From Streptomyces sp. GS7 (GTDB lineage: Bacteria; Actinomycetota; Actinomycetes; Streptomycetales; Streptomycetaceae), in assembly GCF_009834125.1 (NCBI RefSeq), contig NZ_CP047146.1, positions 7,410,501-7,474,500 on the forward strand: a stretch of DNA of 64,000 nt, read 5' to 3'. A program made the translations under genes and the position numbers. The notes under the pieces were generated by a model. It had not been told where the DNA came from. It did not search any database and saw only the letters and a program-made list of their open reading frames with translations. Position 1 is the stretch's first letter, and every line of letters starts with the position of its first letter. Below are positions 20,320-29,926 of this stretch, piece by piece.

Positions 20320-22068
20320 CTACTTCTTGACGCCGATGTTGAGGTAGTCGTACTCACCGCTGAAGGCCGAGGTGGACATCATGTTGGTGGCCTTGGGCGA
20401 GCGGTACATCAGGACCTTGAAGTAGGTCAGCGGGACGATCGCCGCCTGCTCCATCGCCTTTTTGTCGATATCGGCGTACGCCTTCTCGCGGGCGCCCTTG
20501 TCGGTGTTGGCGATGGCGCTGTTGAGCAGGTTGTTGATCTCCGGATCGTCCAGCTCGGACAGGTTGGAGTTGCCGGACTGGCTGATCGCCTTGCCGTTGA
20601 GGATCTGCTGGAGGTAGCCGTAGCCGGTCGGGAAGTCGGCGCCCCACTGCATCATGATCAGGCCCACGTTGTTGGACTTGTTGAACGCCGGGACACCGGC
20701 GTAGTCCGAGAAGTACTTGCTGGTCGGGTACGACTGGATCCTGGCGTTGATGCCGATCTTCTTCAGCGAGCCGATGACCGAGGTGGCCGCGTCGACCTCG
20801 TCCTGGCGGTCGTTGCGGGCCAGGATCGTGGTGTTGACGTTGCCCGCACCGCACTTGGCCCAGTGCTTCTTGGCCTCGGTCAGGTCCAGGTTGTCGCCGC
20901 TGTACTTCTGCGGGTACAGGTCGTACTTCTGGTAGCCGGCGATGTCCGTCGGCAGGACCGTGGAGGCGATCTCACCGCGGATCGGACCGCCGAGCGCGGT
21001 CTGCACCGCCTTCTTGTCGATGGCGTACTCGACGGCCTTGCGGCACTCGACGTTGTCGAACGGCGCGACCTTGGTGTTGAGCGCCGTGTAGACGAGGCGC
21101 TGGCCGAGCGCGTTGTCGGTGTCGGCCTTCAGCTTCGGGTCGGTCAGGAGCTGGGCCTGGGTCTGGCCGTCGACGCCGCGGCCGGCCATGTCGACCAGGG
21201 TGTTGCCGGACTGGAGGTCCTTGTCGATGGTCGACTGGGCGACCTTCAGGTTGAGCACGATCTTGTCCGGCAGCTGCTTGCGCAGCGGGTCGGTCTGCGC
21301 CGACCAGTTCGGGTTGCGGACCAGGGTGAGCTGCTTGCCCTCCTGGTAGTTCTCGAACTTGTAGGAGCCGGAGGAGACCACGCTCTTGGTGTAGTCCGCG
21401 CCCTTGTCCTTGGCCTGCGGGACCGGGGCGGTCTGCGGGGCGCTCACCAGGTAGTCGAACTCGGCGAACGGCTGCTTGAGGTGGAAGACGATGGTCTGCG
21501 GGTCAGGGGTCTCGATGGACTTGAGCCCCTCCTTGGACTTGTCCTTGTACGGCCCCTTGTAACCGCCGTCGTTGTCCACGAGGAACTGCTGGAAGTAGTT
21601 CGGGCCCAGCGAGAGGACGTCGCGCGCGAAGTTGCTGCGCTCCACGGCGTACTTCACGTCCTGGGAGGTGACCGTCGTGCCGTCGTCGTACTTGACGCCC
21701 TTGCGGATCTTGTACGTCCAGGTCTTGCCGCCGTCGCTGGGCTTGCCCATCGACTCGGCGAGGTCCGGGGCCAGCTCCTCGCCCTTGGTGCCGGGGCCCG
21801 GCTTGAAGGTGGTGAGCGGGCGGGCGTAGAGGCGGCTGAAGTTGTAGACGAAGGCGTAGTAGGTGTTGCCCGGGTCGAAGGACTCGGGGGCGTCGCTCAT
21901 CGCGTAGGTGACCGTGCCCCCCTTCTCGTCCGAGGCGTTGACGACGCTCTTGGTGGCGGCGTTGGCCTCGGCCGAGCCGGCCGAGGAACCCTTTCCGCTG
22001 CAGCCGGCCAGCAAAAGGCCCGCACTGGTGAGGGCCGCGACAGCAGCGACCGGAACTGACCTTCGCAT
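20320..22068 (-). CDS. Peptide ABC transporter substrate-binding lipoprotein (OppA/DppA type)
   Basis: 582 residues; the extracellular receptor for peptides. The signal ends in the lipobox LLLAGC with Cys23 as the lipidated residue, followed by a Gly/Ser/Ala linker. The mature protein has the SBP_bac_5 pattern: GGTVTYAMSDAPESFDPG at the start, RKGVKYDDGTTVTSQDVKYAVER around residue 145, and a long two-lobed body. Family members bind peptides or related nickel/opine ligands; the exact ligand is unknown. ATG 22068 follows an AGGGGAT site. It lies between the two permease genes, an uncommon order. Confidence 0.94.
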   Translation of the reverse strand: MRRSVPVAAVAALTSAGLLLAGCSGKGSSAGSAEANAATKSVVNASDEKGGTVTYAMSDAPESFDPGNTYYAFVYNFSRLYARPLTTFKPGPGTKGEELAPDLAESMGKPSDGGKTWTYKIRKGVKYDDGTTVTSQDVKYAVERSNFARDVLSLGPNYFQQFLVDNDGGYKGPYKDKSKEGLKSIETPDPQTIVFHLKQPFAEFDYLVSAPQTAPVPQAKDKGADYTKSVVSSGSYKFENYQEGKQLTLVRNPNWSAQTDPLRKQLPDKIVLNLKVAQSTIDKDLQSGNTLVDMAGRGVDGQTQAQLLTDPKLKADTDNALGQRLVYTALNTKVAPFDNVECRKAVEYAIDKKAVQTALGGPIRGEIASTVLPTDIAGYQKYDLYPQKYSGDNLDLTEAKKHWAKCGAGNVNTTILARNDRQDEVDAATSVIGSLKKIGINARIQSYPTSKYFSDYAGVPAFNKSNNVGLIMMQWGADFPTGYGYLQQILNGKAISQSGNSNLSELDDPEINNLLNSAIANTDKGAREKAYADIDKKAMEQAAIVPLTYFKVLMYRSPKATNMMSTSAFSGEYDYLNIGVKK

Positions 22069-22146
22069 AGTGGTCGGTATCCCCTTCGTTCGTCGTGAAA
22101 CATCCTTACGAAACGGCGGTGGTGCAGATCGGGCGCCCGGCGGCCG

Positions 22147-23145
22147 TCAGCGGCCGCGCGGGTCGAGTGCGTCCCTCAGCCCGTCACCGAGCAGGTTGAA
22201 GGCGAGCACGGTGACGAAGATGGCGAGGCCGGGGACGATCATGTACTGGGGGTCGACCTCGTAGTACTTGACCGCCTGGGTGAGCGTGCCGCCCCAGGAG
22301 GACTGGGGTGGCTGGATGCCGACACCCAGGAAGCTCAGCGCCGCCTCGAAGAGGATGTTGGAGGGGATCAGCAGCGTCGAGTAGACGATGATCGGCCCCA
22401 CGAGGTTGGGCAGCAGTTCCCGGAAGAGGATGAACGGCCCGCGCGCGCCCAGGCCGCGGGCGGCCGAGACGAATTCCCGTTCGCGCAGCGACAGCGTCTG
22501 CGCGCGCACGATCCGGCCCATGTACGGCCAGTTGAAGAAGCCGATCACGAAGATCAGCACCGAGATGTGCAGCGGCAGCCCCTGCAGGCCGAACGCACCG
22601 CCCTGGAGCGAGGCGGAGATCGCGATGGCGAACAGCAGCAGCGGGAAGGCGAGGAAGACGTCCATCATGCGGCTGATGAGCGCGTCCACCCGGCCCCGGT
22701 AGAAGCCGGCGACGACGCCGAGCACGCTGCCGAGGGCGACCGACAGCAGCGTCGCGCCGAACGCCACCAGCAGCGACACCCAGGAGCCCTCCAGGATCCG
22801 GGCGAGCAGATCGCGGCCGAACTTGGGGTCCACCCCGAGCAGGTGGTCGCCGCTCATCCCTCCGAAGTCCCCTTTGGGGAGCGTGGTGTTGGGGTCGATC
22901 AGGTCCGGATGCGGCAGGTTCGGGTCGAGTCCGAAAAGCGCCTGGAGGGGGCGGGAGAGCGCGGCGACCAGGACGAGCAGGACGACGACGACGGCACCGG
23001 CCACGGCGACCTTGTCGCGGCGGAAGCGCAGCCAGGCGATCTGGCCGAGCGAGCGCCCCTCGATCCGCTTGCTCTCCACGCCCTCCAGCACCGCTTCCGG
23101 CTGCGCCTGCGCAGCCGCCCCGGTGGTCTCGATCGGTGTGGTCAC
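22147..23145 (-). CDS. Peptide ABC transporter permease (OppC/DppC type)
   Basis: 332 residues. An N-terminal cytoplasmic tail precedes RRDKVAVAGAVVVVLLVLVAAL (first span), then the OppC-specific loop GDHLLGVDPKFGRDLLARIL and five further spans, with the EAA-type loop REFVSAARGLGARGPFILFREL. The GTG start at 23145 follows AAGG. It is the first gene of the operon, ahead of oppA, and the 436-bp region upstream carries two direct repeats that may control the whole importer. Confidence 0.94.
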   Translation of the reverse strand: MTTPIETTGAAAQAQPEAVLEGVESKRIEGRSLGQIAWLRFRRDKVAVAGAVVVVLLVLVAALSRPLQALFGLDPNLPHPDLIDPNTTLPKGDFGGMSGDHLLGVDPKFGRDLLARILEGSWVSLLVAFGATLLSVALGSVLGVVAGFYRGRVDALISRMMDVFLAFPLLLFAIAISASLQGGAFGLQGLPLHISVLIFVIGFFNWPYMGRIVRAQTLSLREREFVSAARGLGARGPFILFRELLPNLVGPIIVYSTLLIPSNILFEAALSFLGVGIQPPQSSWGGTLTQAVKYYEVDPQYMIVPGLAIFVTVLAFNLLGDGLRDALDPRGR

Positions 23146-23581
23146 GGTGCCCTTGACCCCTCTCGGCCGGCGGTGGCCGGCCGGTGCCCGCCGCGGTAGC
23201 GGCCCGGTTTCCCATCACTGACGCTTCCCCTGCCGCCAACTCGTCATGGCGTCAGGGGCGTTCACTCAACGGAAGATCAGAGGTGGTGCGGTAGATCAGA
23301 GGTGCTGCCTTGCCGTGCAGAAGTGCCGCTCGCACAAAGGACCGAGGCCCTGTGCGGCCGGAGTCTTCATCCGACCGGCGATCACTCACCAGCCCCCGCG
23401 GGGAATGGATGCACAACTGTGATCTGGCCCACGACCTTCCGTTATACGAACAACGGTGCGGGCTGACCGGACCGAAAGGAGGCCCGAAGGGGGTTCCGAC
23501 AGGGGTCCAACTTCCGTACGGACAGGGGGAATTCAAGCCAAGTACGGCAGCCCGCGGCGGCGCCGGGAAGGCCCGCCGGCG
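23146..23581. other. Gene-free promoter region of the peptide importer
   Basis: This 436-bp gap separates oppC from the SseB-like gene. It is less GC-rich than its surroundings near 23270-23460 and carries a pair of 12-bp direct repeats. An open frame at 23252-23536 on the minus strand lacks coding character. I see no RNA gene. Confidence 0.5.
23274..23304. repeat. Pair of 12-bp direct repeats upstream of oppC
   Basis: AGATCAGAGGTG occurs at 23274-23285 and again, without a mismatch, at 23293-23304, a 19-bp period (about two helical turns), some 130 bp upstream of oppC. This geometry suits a regulator binding as a dimer in direct orientation; the regulator is unknown. Confidence 0.55.
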
Positions 23582-24373
23582 TCAGTAGGAACGCGGGTAT
23601 CCGTAACCGTAGGTCGGTCCGGGAGCGGGCGGCTGCGCATAGCCGTCGCGGTCGAAGAAGGGGCGCGCGCAGGCCCGCATCCACATGCCGACCGGGTCGA
23701 ACTCGTCGTTCATCGCGACGGTCGAAACGGGCAGACCGTCCGGAACGGCACCCATCGACTGCTGGATCATCAACCGCACCGAATCCACCGACAGCTGGCC
23801 GGTGTCGTACAGATCCAGCCCGATCGCCAGATACGGGGCACCGAGGGCGGGTTGCACCCAGGCCCGGCGCAACGACCGCACGGCGGGCGTCCGGTGGGCG
23901 TTCTGGGCGAGCAGGGCGTAGAACTGCGGGATGTCGACGGCCGGTTCGGAGATCCGCAGCGGACCGGCGGGCAGCCGGTCGAGGCCGCCGGCGATCCGCC
24001 GCAGATCGAGCCAGGGCACGCCGACGCCGCCGCCGGGCGCGTGCGGGTTCAGCCACAGCCCCCAGCGGTCGGGGAAGAGGGAGGCGGCGATCTCCGTGCC
24101 GGTGACCAGCTCGTGGTCGCGGTTCCAGCCGGAGGCGGCGAGTTCGGCGGCGGAGGTCACGCAGGGGGCGTAGCCCAGCCCGTCGACCTCCATGTTCCCG
24201 TACTGGGCGTCGGGCATCCCGGCGCGGCCGTGCCAGAGGAGCATCCAGACCTGGCTCTGGGCGAGCGCGTGCAACAGCGCCTCGTAGGCGTCGTAGCGGC
24301 CGGGCGAGACCTGTCGCAGCATCTGCTCGACCTGGCCGGCCGCCGCGGCTCCCTGATGCGCACCCGCGCTCAC
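23582..24373 (-). CDS. SseB-type (enhanced serine sensitivity) protein, C-terminal-domain paralog
   Basis: 263 residues resembling the C-terminal half of the SseB family named after E. coli 'enhanced serine sensitivity'; biochemical function is unknown. Visible are an N-terminal helical region (VEQMLRQVSPGRYDAYEALLHALAQSQVWMLLWHG), a central LFPDRWGLWLNPHAPGGGVGVPWLDLRRIA, and a terminal tail rich in Pro/Tyr/Gly. The GTG start at 24373 has GAAGGGA upstream. It lies 62 bp downstream of a second SseB-type coding region, so the two are probably cotranscribed and their products may interact. Confidence 0.72.
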   Translation of the reverse strand: MSAGAHQGAAAAGQVEQMLRQVSPGRYDAYEALLHALAQSQVWMLLWHGRAGMPDAQYGNMEVDGLGYAPCVTSAAELAASGWNRDHELVTGTEIAASLFPDRWGLWLNPHAPGGGVGVPWLDLRRIAGGLDRLPAGPLRISEPAVDIPQFYALLAQNAHRTPAVRSLRRAWVQPALGAPYLAIGLDLYDTGQLSVDSVRLMIQQSMGAVPDGLPVSTVAMNDEFDPVGMWMRACARPFFDRDGYAQPPAPGPTYGYGYPRSY

Positions 24374-24435
24374 GTGGTCCCGTCCCTTCTGTCAGCAGGG
24401 CACGTGAGGGTGCGCCCGCCCGTCATCCAACCAGC

Positions 24436-26130
24436 TTACGAGTGGTCCCGTGCGTAGAAGGGCCGCACGCGCTCCAGCATCCAGTCGGCGACCGGATCCC
24501 CCTGGGCGATGTCGAGCAGGACGAGCTGGACGGGCCAGGGCACCGGCACCGCACCGAGCGCACGTCCCAGGGCCGCCAGCGCCTCCTCGCGGGCGCTGCC
24601 GTCGTGCAGCCGCTCGGCGGGCACGTCGAGTTGCACGCCGACGAACAGCGCGGGCGTGTCGCCCTCGACACTTGCCAGGGCGCGCCGGGCAGTCACGACA
24701 ATTCCGGCACCGGAGAACTCCAGTCCGGCCGCGGCGAGGAAGTCCACCGGCTCGTCCTGCCAGTCCGGTTCGAAGAGCCGCACCCGGGCGCCGCTCGGCA
24801 GACCGCCGGCCTGCTCCGCACGCCCGGCCCGGCACAGTTCGGCCACCGCGGGCGGCGGCAGCGGGACCCCGACCGTGCCGTCGGGGTTGACCGCGATGCC
24901 CACCAGCGGCGGCAGCCCGCGGGCGAACTCCCGGGCGGGCGCGACGGTGAAGCCCATATGCGCCCCGACGACCTTCATGAACTCCTGCTCGGAACTGAAG
25001 ACCGGGACGTACGCGGCCCCGCCGATCTCCACGGTCGGCACATCGAGGCCGGCCGCCCCGAAGCCCGCACTGTCCGGGCCACCGCCCTTGGGCAGCGGCA
25101 CCCACACCCGGCTGCGGCCCAGCACCTCGACGATCCGGCCGCCCGCCTCCGGATGCCCGACCGATGCGGCCAGCACCTCTTCGAGTTCGTTCGCCGGCCA
25201 GGCCAGCTGCGGAATCCCCTGGTCCGGGAAGTCCCCCGGAGCCGGAAAGTTCCCCGGATAGTTCTCCGGATAGTCCATGTCACCCACCCATTGCCGACCG
25301 CGCGCTTTCTGGCCAACGACACTAGCGGGAGGTCCGGCAACGACCGCAGCCGGAGCCGCACACAGGAGCGAGGGCGGCGGCCGTACGCGCACCGGCCGCC
25401 CCCGTCGGTCGAAGCCGACCGCCTCCAGCGTGCCGGCCGCCCGGCGGTCGAGCAGTACCGCGGAACGGAAGCCCGCCGGGAGCCGGTCCGCCTCCGCGCC
25501 GCCCACCAGCCGCCGTACCGCCTTGCGGTGGCGGGCGAAGGCGTACCGGGACACCCCGCGCCCGCGGGTCCGCCGGCCGCTCGGCGCCACCTCCGGCGGC
25601 ACGTCGAGCAGCACCAGGTGCAGCCCCCGGCTGCCGCGCCGGGCCGTCCGCGAGATCCAGCGGCGCATCCACACCAGCGTCCCGCAGTCGTGCACCACCA
25701 CGCTGCCGCCGGAGCGCAGCGCCCGGCGCAGTGCGAGGTAGTGCGCCGCGCGGACCAGCGGGCGGTACAGGCCGTACGGCACCCGGTGCAGCCGGCCGCG
25801 TTCCCAGCGCTCCCGGGCGTCCTGGGAGTCGATGCGGTGGACCGCGGCGCCGCGCGCGTCCAGCCGCGGCACCAGGCGCCGCATCAGGGTGCTCTTGCCG
25901 CTGCCCGGCAGGCCGGAGACCACGACCAGATCCCCGGGCGGGAAACGGAGTTCGGCGGTGCGGCGGACCGGGCGGGCGCCCCGGAGGTCGGTGGTCCGGG
26001 GGCGGCGACCGGACTGCGGGACGGACGGCGGGCGGCGCCGGGTCCGGGGCGGGAGCTGGAGCCGGGCTGCGTCCACCGGGGCCGAGGGCGCACTGCCCGA
26101 AGTGGCCGCGTGTGCCGCTCCCCTGTGCAC
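24436..26130 (-). CDS. P-loop kinase-like ATPase continuous with an SseB-type domain
   Basis: One uninterrupted 564-codon frame joins two modules. Residues about 60-270 are a P-loop protein with Walker A GLPGSGKST, a VHDCGTLVWMRR segment and a LLDVPPEVA strand, like small AAA/kinase-type NTPases. Residues about 285-564 are a complete SseB-type protein (WPANELEEVLAASVGHPEAGGR, IVEVLGRSRVWVPLP, later VPWPVQLVLLDIAQGDPVADWML). In related genomes I expect two separate genes; here no stop separates them. The GTG at 26130 follows GGGAGGGG. An internal ATG at 25278 could start a separate 280-residue SseB protein, but its upstream site is weak. Fusion or translational read-on cannot be told apart by eye. 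Confidence 0.75.
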   Translation of the reverse strand: MHRGAAHAATSGSAPSAPVDAARLQLPPRTRRRPPSVPQSGRRPRTTDLRGARPVRRTAELRFPPGDLVVVSGLPGSGKSTLMRRLVPRLDARGAAVHRIDSQDARERWERGRLHRVPYGLYRPLVRAAHYLALRRALRSGGSVVVHDCGTLVWMRRWISRTARRGSRGLHLVLLDVPPEVAPSGRRTRGRGVSRYAFARHRKAVRRLVGGAEADRLPAGFRSAVLLDRRAAGTLEAVGFDRRGRPVRVRPPPSLLCAAPAAVVAGPPASVVGQKARGRQWVGDMDYPENYPGNFPAPGDFPDQGIPQLAWPANELEEVLAASVGHPEAGGRIVEVLGRSRVWVPLPKGGGPDSAGFGAAGLDVPTVEIGGAAYVPVFSSEQEFMKVVGAHMGFTVAPAREFARGLPPLVGIAVNPDGTVGVPLPPPAVAELCRAGRAEQAGGLPSGARVRLFEPDWQDEPVDFLAAAGLEFSGAGIVVTARRALASVEGDTPALFVGVQLDVPAERLHDGSAREEALAALGRALGAVPVPWPVQLVLLDIAQGDPVADWMLERVRPFYARDHS

Positions 26131-26470
26131 CGTGAACACCCCTCCCGGTCCGGTTCCGGCTCCGGTTCGGGACCGGAGCCGCACCCGCAGAGTGTCAAGA
26201 AAAGGTAATGCCCATCAAGGCGATTGCCCGATCCGACGAGGTGGCGGGCGCCGGGCTGACGGCGCACCGGGCCGCCGCCCGACGGCCGCCGCCGGAGGCG
26301 CCGCGCACCCGGCGGGTTCCGGAACCGCGCGGGCGGCCCGGCGGAGCCGACCGGAACGGGGCGACGACCAGGGCTCCTTTATCCGGCGATCCCGTGTAAT
26401 GATGTGGCCGCCACGGGCACACCTCTGGTCACTCGTGCGCTGCCAACTCCATACCGGCCGCTTGAACCCG

Positions 26471-26682
26471 CGCGGGAGAGTCCCCGGCCACCACGGCGGG
26501 GCGCCGAAGGAGCAAGTCCTCCCTTGAATCTCTCAGGCCCCTATACCGCGCGGGCGAGGCAGATCTGAAAAGCGAGCCAGTGCCCGGTTGCAGGCGCGGC
26601 TCCACCCAAGGTGCAAACCGGGTCCGTTCGCGGGATCCCGGTGAACCTCTCAGGTTCCGATGACAGATGGGGAGACCGTCTT
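26471..26682 (+). ncRNA. Tandem glycine riboswitch controlling gcvT
   Basis: Two adjacent glycine aptamers precede gcvT. The first (about 26471-26580) has GGGAGAG, then GCGCCGAAGGAGCAA, then AATCTCTCAGGC. The second (about 26590-26682) has CCAAGGTGCAAACCGGG, AACCTCTCAGGTTCCGATGACAGA and a closing GGGGAGAC. These are the hallmark conserved blocks of the family. Glycine binding normally switches on the cleavage system so excess glycine is degraded. Such riboswitches in front of gcvT are established in Streptomyces. The boundaries are approximate. Confidence 0.93.
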
Positions 26683-26709
26683 GTCACCCATGCCTGGGAG
26701 CCCGGAACG

Positions 26710-27837
26710 ATGACTGAAGCCCCCCGCCGCACCGCGTTGGATGCCACCCATCGCGCGCTCGGCGCGACCATGACCGACTTCGCCGGCTGGGACATGCCGC
26801 TGCGCTACAGCAGCGAGCGCGACGAGCATGTCGCGGTCCGCACCCGCGCCGGCCTCTTCGACCTCTCCCACATGGGCGAGATCACCGTCAGCGGCCCGCG
26901 GGCCGCCGACCTCCTCGACTACGCGCTGGTCGGCAACATCGGCGGCGTCGCCACCGGACGTGCCCGCTACACCATGATCTGCGCGCCCGACGGCGGCATC
27001 CTCGACGACCTGATCGTCTACCGGCTCGCCGACCAGGAGTACATGGTCGTCGCCAACGCCTCCAACGCCCAGGTGGTGCTGGACGCGCTGACCGAGCGGG
27101 CCGGCGGCTTCGACGCCGCGATCCGCGACGACCGCGACGCCTACGCGCTGATCGCGGTGCAGGGCCCGGAGTCCCCCGGCATCCTCAAGGGGCTCACCGA
27201 CGCCGACCTGGACGGGCTCAAGTACTACGCGGGCCTGCCCGGCAAGGTCGCCGGCGTGGACGCGCTGATCGCCCGTACCGGTTACACCGGCGAGGACGGC
27301 TTCGAGCTGTTCGTCCGGCCGGCGGACGCGGTCGCCCTGTGGGAGGCGCTGACCGAGGCCGGCGCCTCGGTGGGCCTGGTCCCCTGCGGACTGTCCTGCC
27401 GCGACACGCTGCGCCTGGAGGCCGGTATGCCGCTGTACGGGCACGAGCTGACCTCCGCCACCACGCCGTTCGACGCCGGTCTGGGCCGGGTGGTGAAGTT
27501 CGAGAAGACCACCAACGGCGGGGACTTCGTGGGCCGCGCCGCGCTGGCGACGGCGGCCGAGCGCGCCGAGACCGCACCGCCGCGCAAGCTGGTCGGCCTG
27601 ATCGCCGAGGGCCGCCGGGTGCCGCGCGCCGGATACCCGGTCGTCGCGGCCGACGGCACGGTCATCGGCGAGGTCACCTCCGGGGCGCCCTCCCCCACCC
27701 TCGGCAGGCCGATCGCCATCGCGTACGTCGACGCGGCCTACGCCACGCCGGGCACCGAGGGTGTCCGGGTGGACATCCGTGGCAGCCATGAGCCGTACGA
27801 GGTCGTCGCGCTGCCCTTCTACAAGCGGCAGAAGTAG
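26710..27837 (+). CDS. gcvT: Glycine cleavage system T protein (aminomethyltransferase)
   Basis: The T protein releases ammonia and transfers the methylene group from the aminomethyl-lipoyl H protein to tetrahydrofolate. The 375 residues show the GcvT fold: an N-terminal [40 protein letters not shown] opening, the folate-binding central domain with [13 protein letters not shown], and the C-terminal barrel ending in PFYKRQK. ATG 26710 follows GGGAG and lies just after the riboswitch. First gene of the locus; gcvP is not in this window. Confidence 0.97.
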   Translation: MTEAPRRTALDATHRALGATMTDFAGWDMPLRYSSERDEHVAVRTRAGLFDLSHMGEITVSGPRAADLLDYALVGNIGGVATGRARYTMICAPDGGILDDLIVYRLADQEYMVVANASNAQVVLDALTERAGGFDAAIRDDRDAYALIAVQGPESPGILKGLTDADLDGLKYYAGLPGKVAGVDALIARTGYTGEDGFELFVRPADAVALWEALTEAGASVGLVPCGLSCRDTLRLEAGMPLYGHELTSATTPFDAGLGRVVKFEKTTNGGDFVGRAALATAAERAETAPPRKLVGLIAEGRRVPRAGYPVVAADGTVIGEVTSGAPSPTLGRPIAIAYVDAAYATPGTEGVRVDIRGSHEPYEVVALPFYKRQK

Positions 27838-27982
27838 CGGTCGGCCGCGCCGCAGTAACGGTTCACCGGCCGCGGAAGCGGCAGCGGCGCACCGCCGCGC
27901 CTCTCCCGGCACGACCCTCCCCCGGCCTCGCCAGGGGCGACCCCCGTCACCACCACACCCTCGCGTACAGGAGAATCGAACC

Positions 27983-28360
27983 ATGGACAACCCCCAGCAG
28001 CTGCGCTACAGCAAGGAGCACGAGTGGCTGTCGGACGCCGAGGGCGGCGTCTCGACGGTCGGCATCACCGAGCACGCGGCGAACGCGCTCGGCGACGTCG
28101 TCTTCGTGCAGCTCCCGGAGGTCGGCGCCACGGTCACCGCGGGCGAGTCCTGCGGTGAGCTGGAGTCGACCAAGTCGGTCAGCGACCTCTACTCCCCCGT
28201 CGACGGCGAGATCACGGAGGTCAACGAGGACGTCGCCGCCGACCCCTCGCTGGTGAACTCCGCCCCGTTCGAGGGCGGTTGGCTGTTCAAGGTGAAGGTC
28301 AGCGGCGAGCCGGAAGACCTGCTCACGGCCGACGAGTACACCGCCTTCGCCGCCGGCTGA
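27983..28360 (+). CDS. gcvH: Glycine cleavage system H protein
   Basis: A 125-residue lipoyl carrier that shuttles the aminomethyl intermediate between P, T and L proteins. The lipoylation site is Lys64 in [12 protein letters not shown], inside the two-strand hammerhead fold. The opening [10 protein letters not shown] is family-typical. ATG 27983 has an AGGAG site 9 nt upstream. The 145-bp gap after gcvT shows no strong terminator, so expression probably follows the riboswitch. Confidence 0.97.
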   Translation: MDNPQQLRYSKEHEWLSDAEGGVSTVGITEHAANALGDVVFVQLPEVGATVTAGESCGELESTKSVSDLYSPVDGEITEVNEDVAADPSLVNSAPFEGGWLFKVKVSGEPEDLLTADEYTAFAAG

Positions 28361-28411
28361 GCCCGCCCCTGCCGGAGCTTCGCACCCCTCCCGATCCTCC
28401 AGGAAGATCTC

Positions 28412-29671
28412 ATGTCGCTTCTCAACAGCTCCCTCCATGAGCTCGACCCCGACGTCGCCGCCGCCGTCGACGCCGAGCTGCACCGCCAGCAGTCCACCCT
28501 CGAAATGATCGCCTCGGAGAACTTCGCTCCGGTCGCCGTCATGGAGGCCCAGGGCTCCGTCCTCACCAACAAGTACGCCGAGGGCTACCCCGGCCGCCGC
28601 TACTACGGCGGCTGCGAGCACGTCGACGTCGTCGAGCAGATCGCCATCGACCGGATCAAGGCCCTCTTCGGTGCCGAGGCCGCCAACGTCCAGCCGCACT
28701 CCGGCGCACAGGCCAACGCCGCCGCCATGTTCGCGCTGATCAAGCCGGGCGACACCATCCTGGGCCTCAACCTCGCCCACGGTGGACACCTCACCCACGG
28801 CATGAAGATCAACTTCAGCGGCAAGCTCTACAACGTCGTCCCCTACCACGTCGACGAGAAGACCAACCTCGTGGACATGGACGAGGTCGAGCGCCTCGCC
28901 AAGGAGCACCGCCCCAAGCTCATCGTCGCCGGCTGGTCCGCCTACCCGCGCCAGCTCGACTTCGCCGCCTTCCGCCGCATCGCGGACGAGGTCGGCGCCT
29001 ACCTCATGGTCGACATGGCCCACTTCGCCGGCCTCGTCGCCGCGGGCCTGCACCCGTCCCCGGTCCCGTATGCCCATGTCGTGACGACCACCACCCACAA
29101 GACCCTCGGCGGCCCCCGCGGCGGCGTCATCCTCTCCACCGCCGAACTCGCCAAGAAGATCAACTCCGCGGTCTTCCCCGGCCAGCAGGGCGGCCCCCTG
29201 GAGCACGTCATCGCTGCCAAGGCCGTCTCCTTCAAGGTGGCCGCCTCCGAGGAGTTCAAGGAGCGCCAGCAGCGCACCCTCGAAGGCGCCAAGATCCTCG
29301 CCGAGCGCCTCGTCCAGGACGACGTCAAGGAGTACGGCGTCTCGGTCCTGTCCGGCGGCACCGACGTCCATCTCGTCCTGGTCGACCTGCGCGACTCCGA
29401 GCTCGACGGTCAGCAGGCGGAGGACCGCCTCCACGAGGTCGGCATCACCGTCAACCGCAACGCCATCCCGAACGACCCCCGCCCGCCGATGGTCACCTCC
29501 GGCCTGCGCATCGGCACCCCCGCGCTGGCCACCCGCGGCTTCCAGGCCGACGACTTCCGCGAGGTCGCCGACATCATCGCGGAAGCCCTCAAGCCCACCT
29601 ACGACCGCGACGCCCTCAAGGCCCGGGTCACGGCGCTCGCCGAGAAGTACCCCCTCTACCCGTCCCTGTGA
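28412..29671 (+). CDS. glyA: Serine hydroxymethyltransferase
   Basis: Interconverts glycine plus methylene-tetrahydrofolate with serine plus tetrahydrofolate (PLP enzyme). 419 residues, normal length. The PLP lysine is Lys230 in [14 protein letters not shown], and MIASENFAP and [12 protein letters not shown] are substrate- and dimer-interface motifs. ATG 28412 follows GGAAG. Placed after gcvH, it uses the methylene-THF released by glycine cleavage to turn a second glycine into serine. Strong hairpins follow the stop. Confidence 0.97.
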   Translation: MSLLNSSLHELDPDVAAAVDAELHRQQSTLEMIASENFAPVAVMEAQGSVLTNKYAEGYPGRRYYGGCEHVDVVEQIAIDRIKALFGAEAANVQPHSGAQANAAAMFALIKPGDTILGLNLAHGGHLTHGMKINFSGKLYNVVPYHVDEKTNLVDMDEVERLAKEHRPKLIVAGWSAYPRQLDFAAFRRIADEVGAYLMVDMAHFAGLVAAGLHPSPVPYAHVVTTTTHKTLGGPRGGVILSTAELAKKINSAVFPGQQGGPLEHVIAAKAVSFKVAASEEFKERQQRTLEGAKILAERLVQDDVKEYGVSVLSGGTDVHLVLVDLRDSELDGQQAEDRLHEVGITVNRNAIPNDPRPPMVTSGLRIGTPALATRGFQADDFREVADIIAEALKPTYDRDALKARVTALAEKYPLYPSL

Positions 29672-29691
29672 CGCGTCTCATGGCGTGAGCA

Positions 29692-29759
29692 CCGGCCCGT
29701 TCGCGGGCCGGGACGTGGCGGGCGGCGAGCCCGGGGCCGGCCACCGGCCCCGGGCTCGC
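29692..29759 (+). terminator. Double hairpin after glyA
   Basis: CCGGCCCG-TTCG-CGGGCCGG (29692-29711) is an 8-bp stem with a TTCG tetraloop. It is followed by a perfect stem of about 16 bp with a CCA loop (29725-29759). Both lie in the first 90 bp after the glyA stop and should end most gcv/glyA transcription before sdaA. Confidence 0.85.
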
Positions 29760-29926
29760 GCCCTGCTGCCCGGATTCCTCCGTTGTTCCCGCCGACATCC
29801 GCCCGACGCCCACCGTCCGGCGGCAGCACCACCCGAGCGGGTTACGCTCGACAGTCGGGACGGAAACACCCCTCCTGCCCGACTTGCTCCACCATCCATC
29901 ACGAGCAGACAAAGGAGTCCGCCCCC

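Noticed and set aside
23252..23536. 94-codon frame in the opp promoter region
   Set aside because: Pro/Gly/Arg-rich with no coding bias; it lies over the direct repeats.
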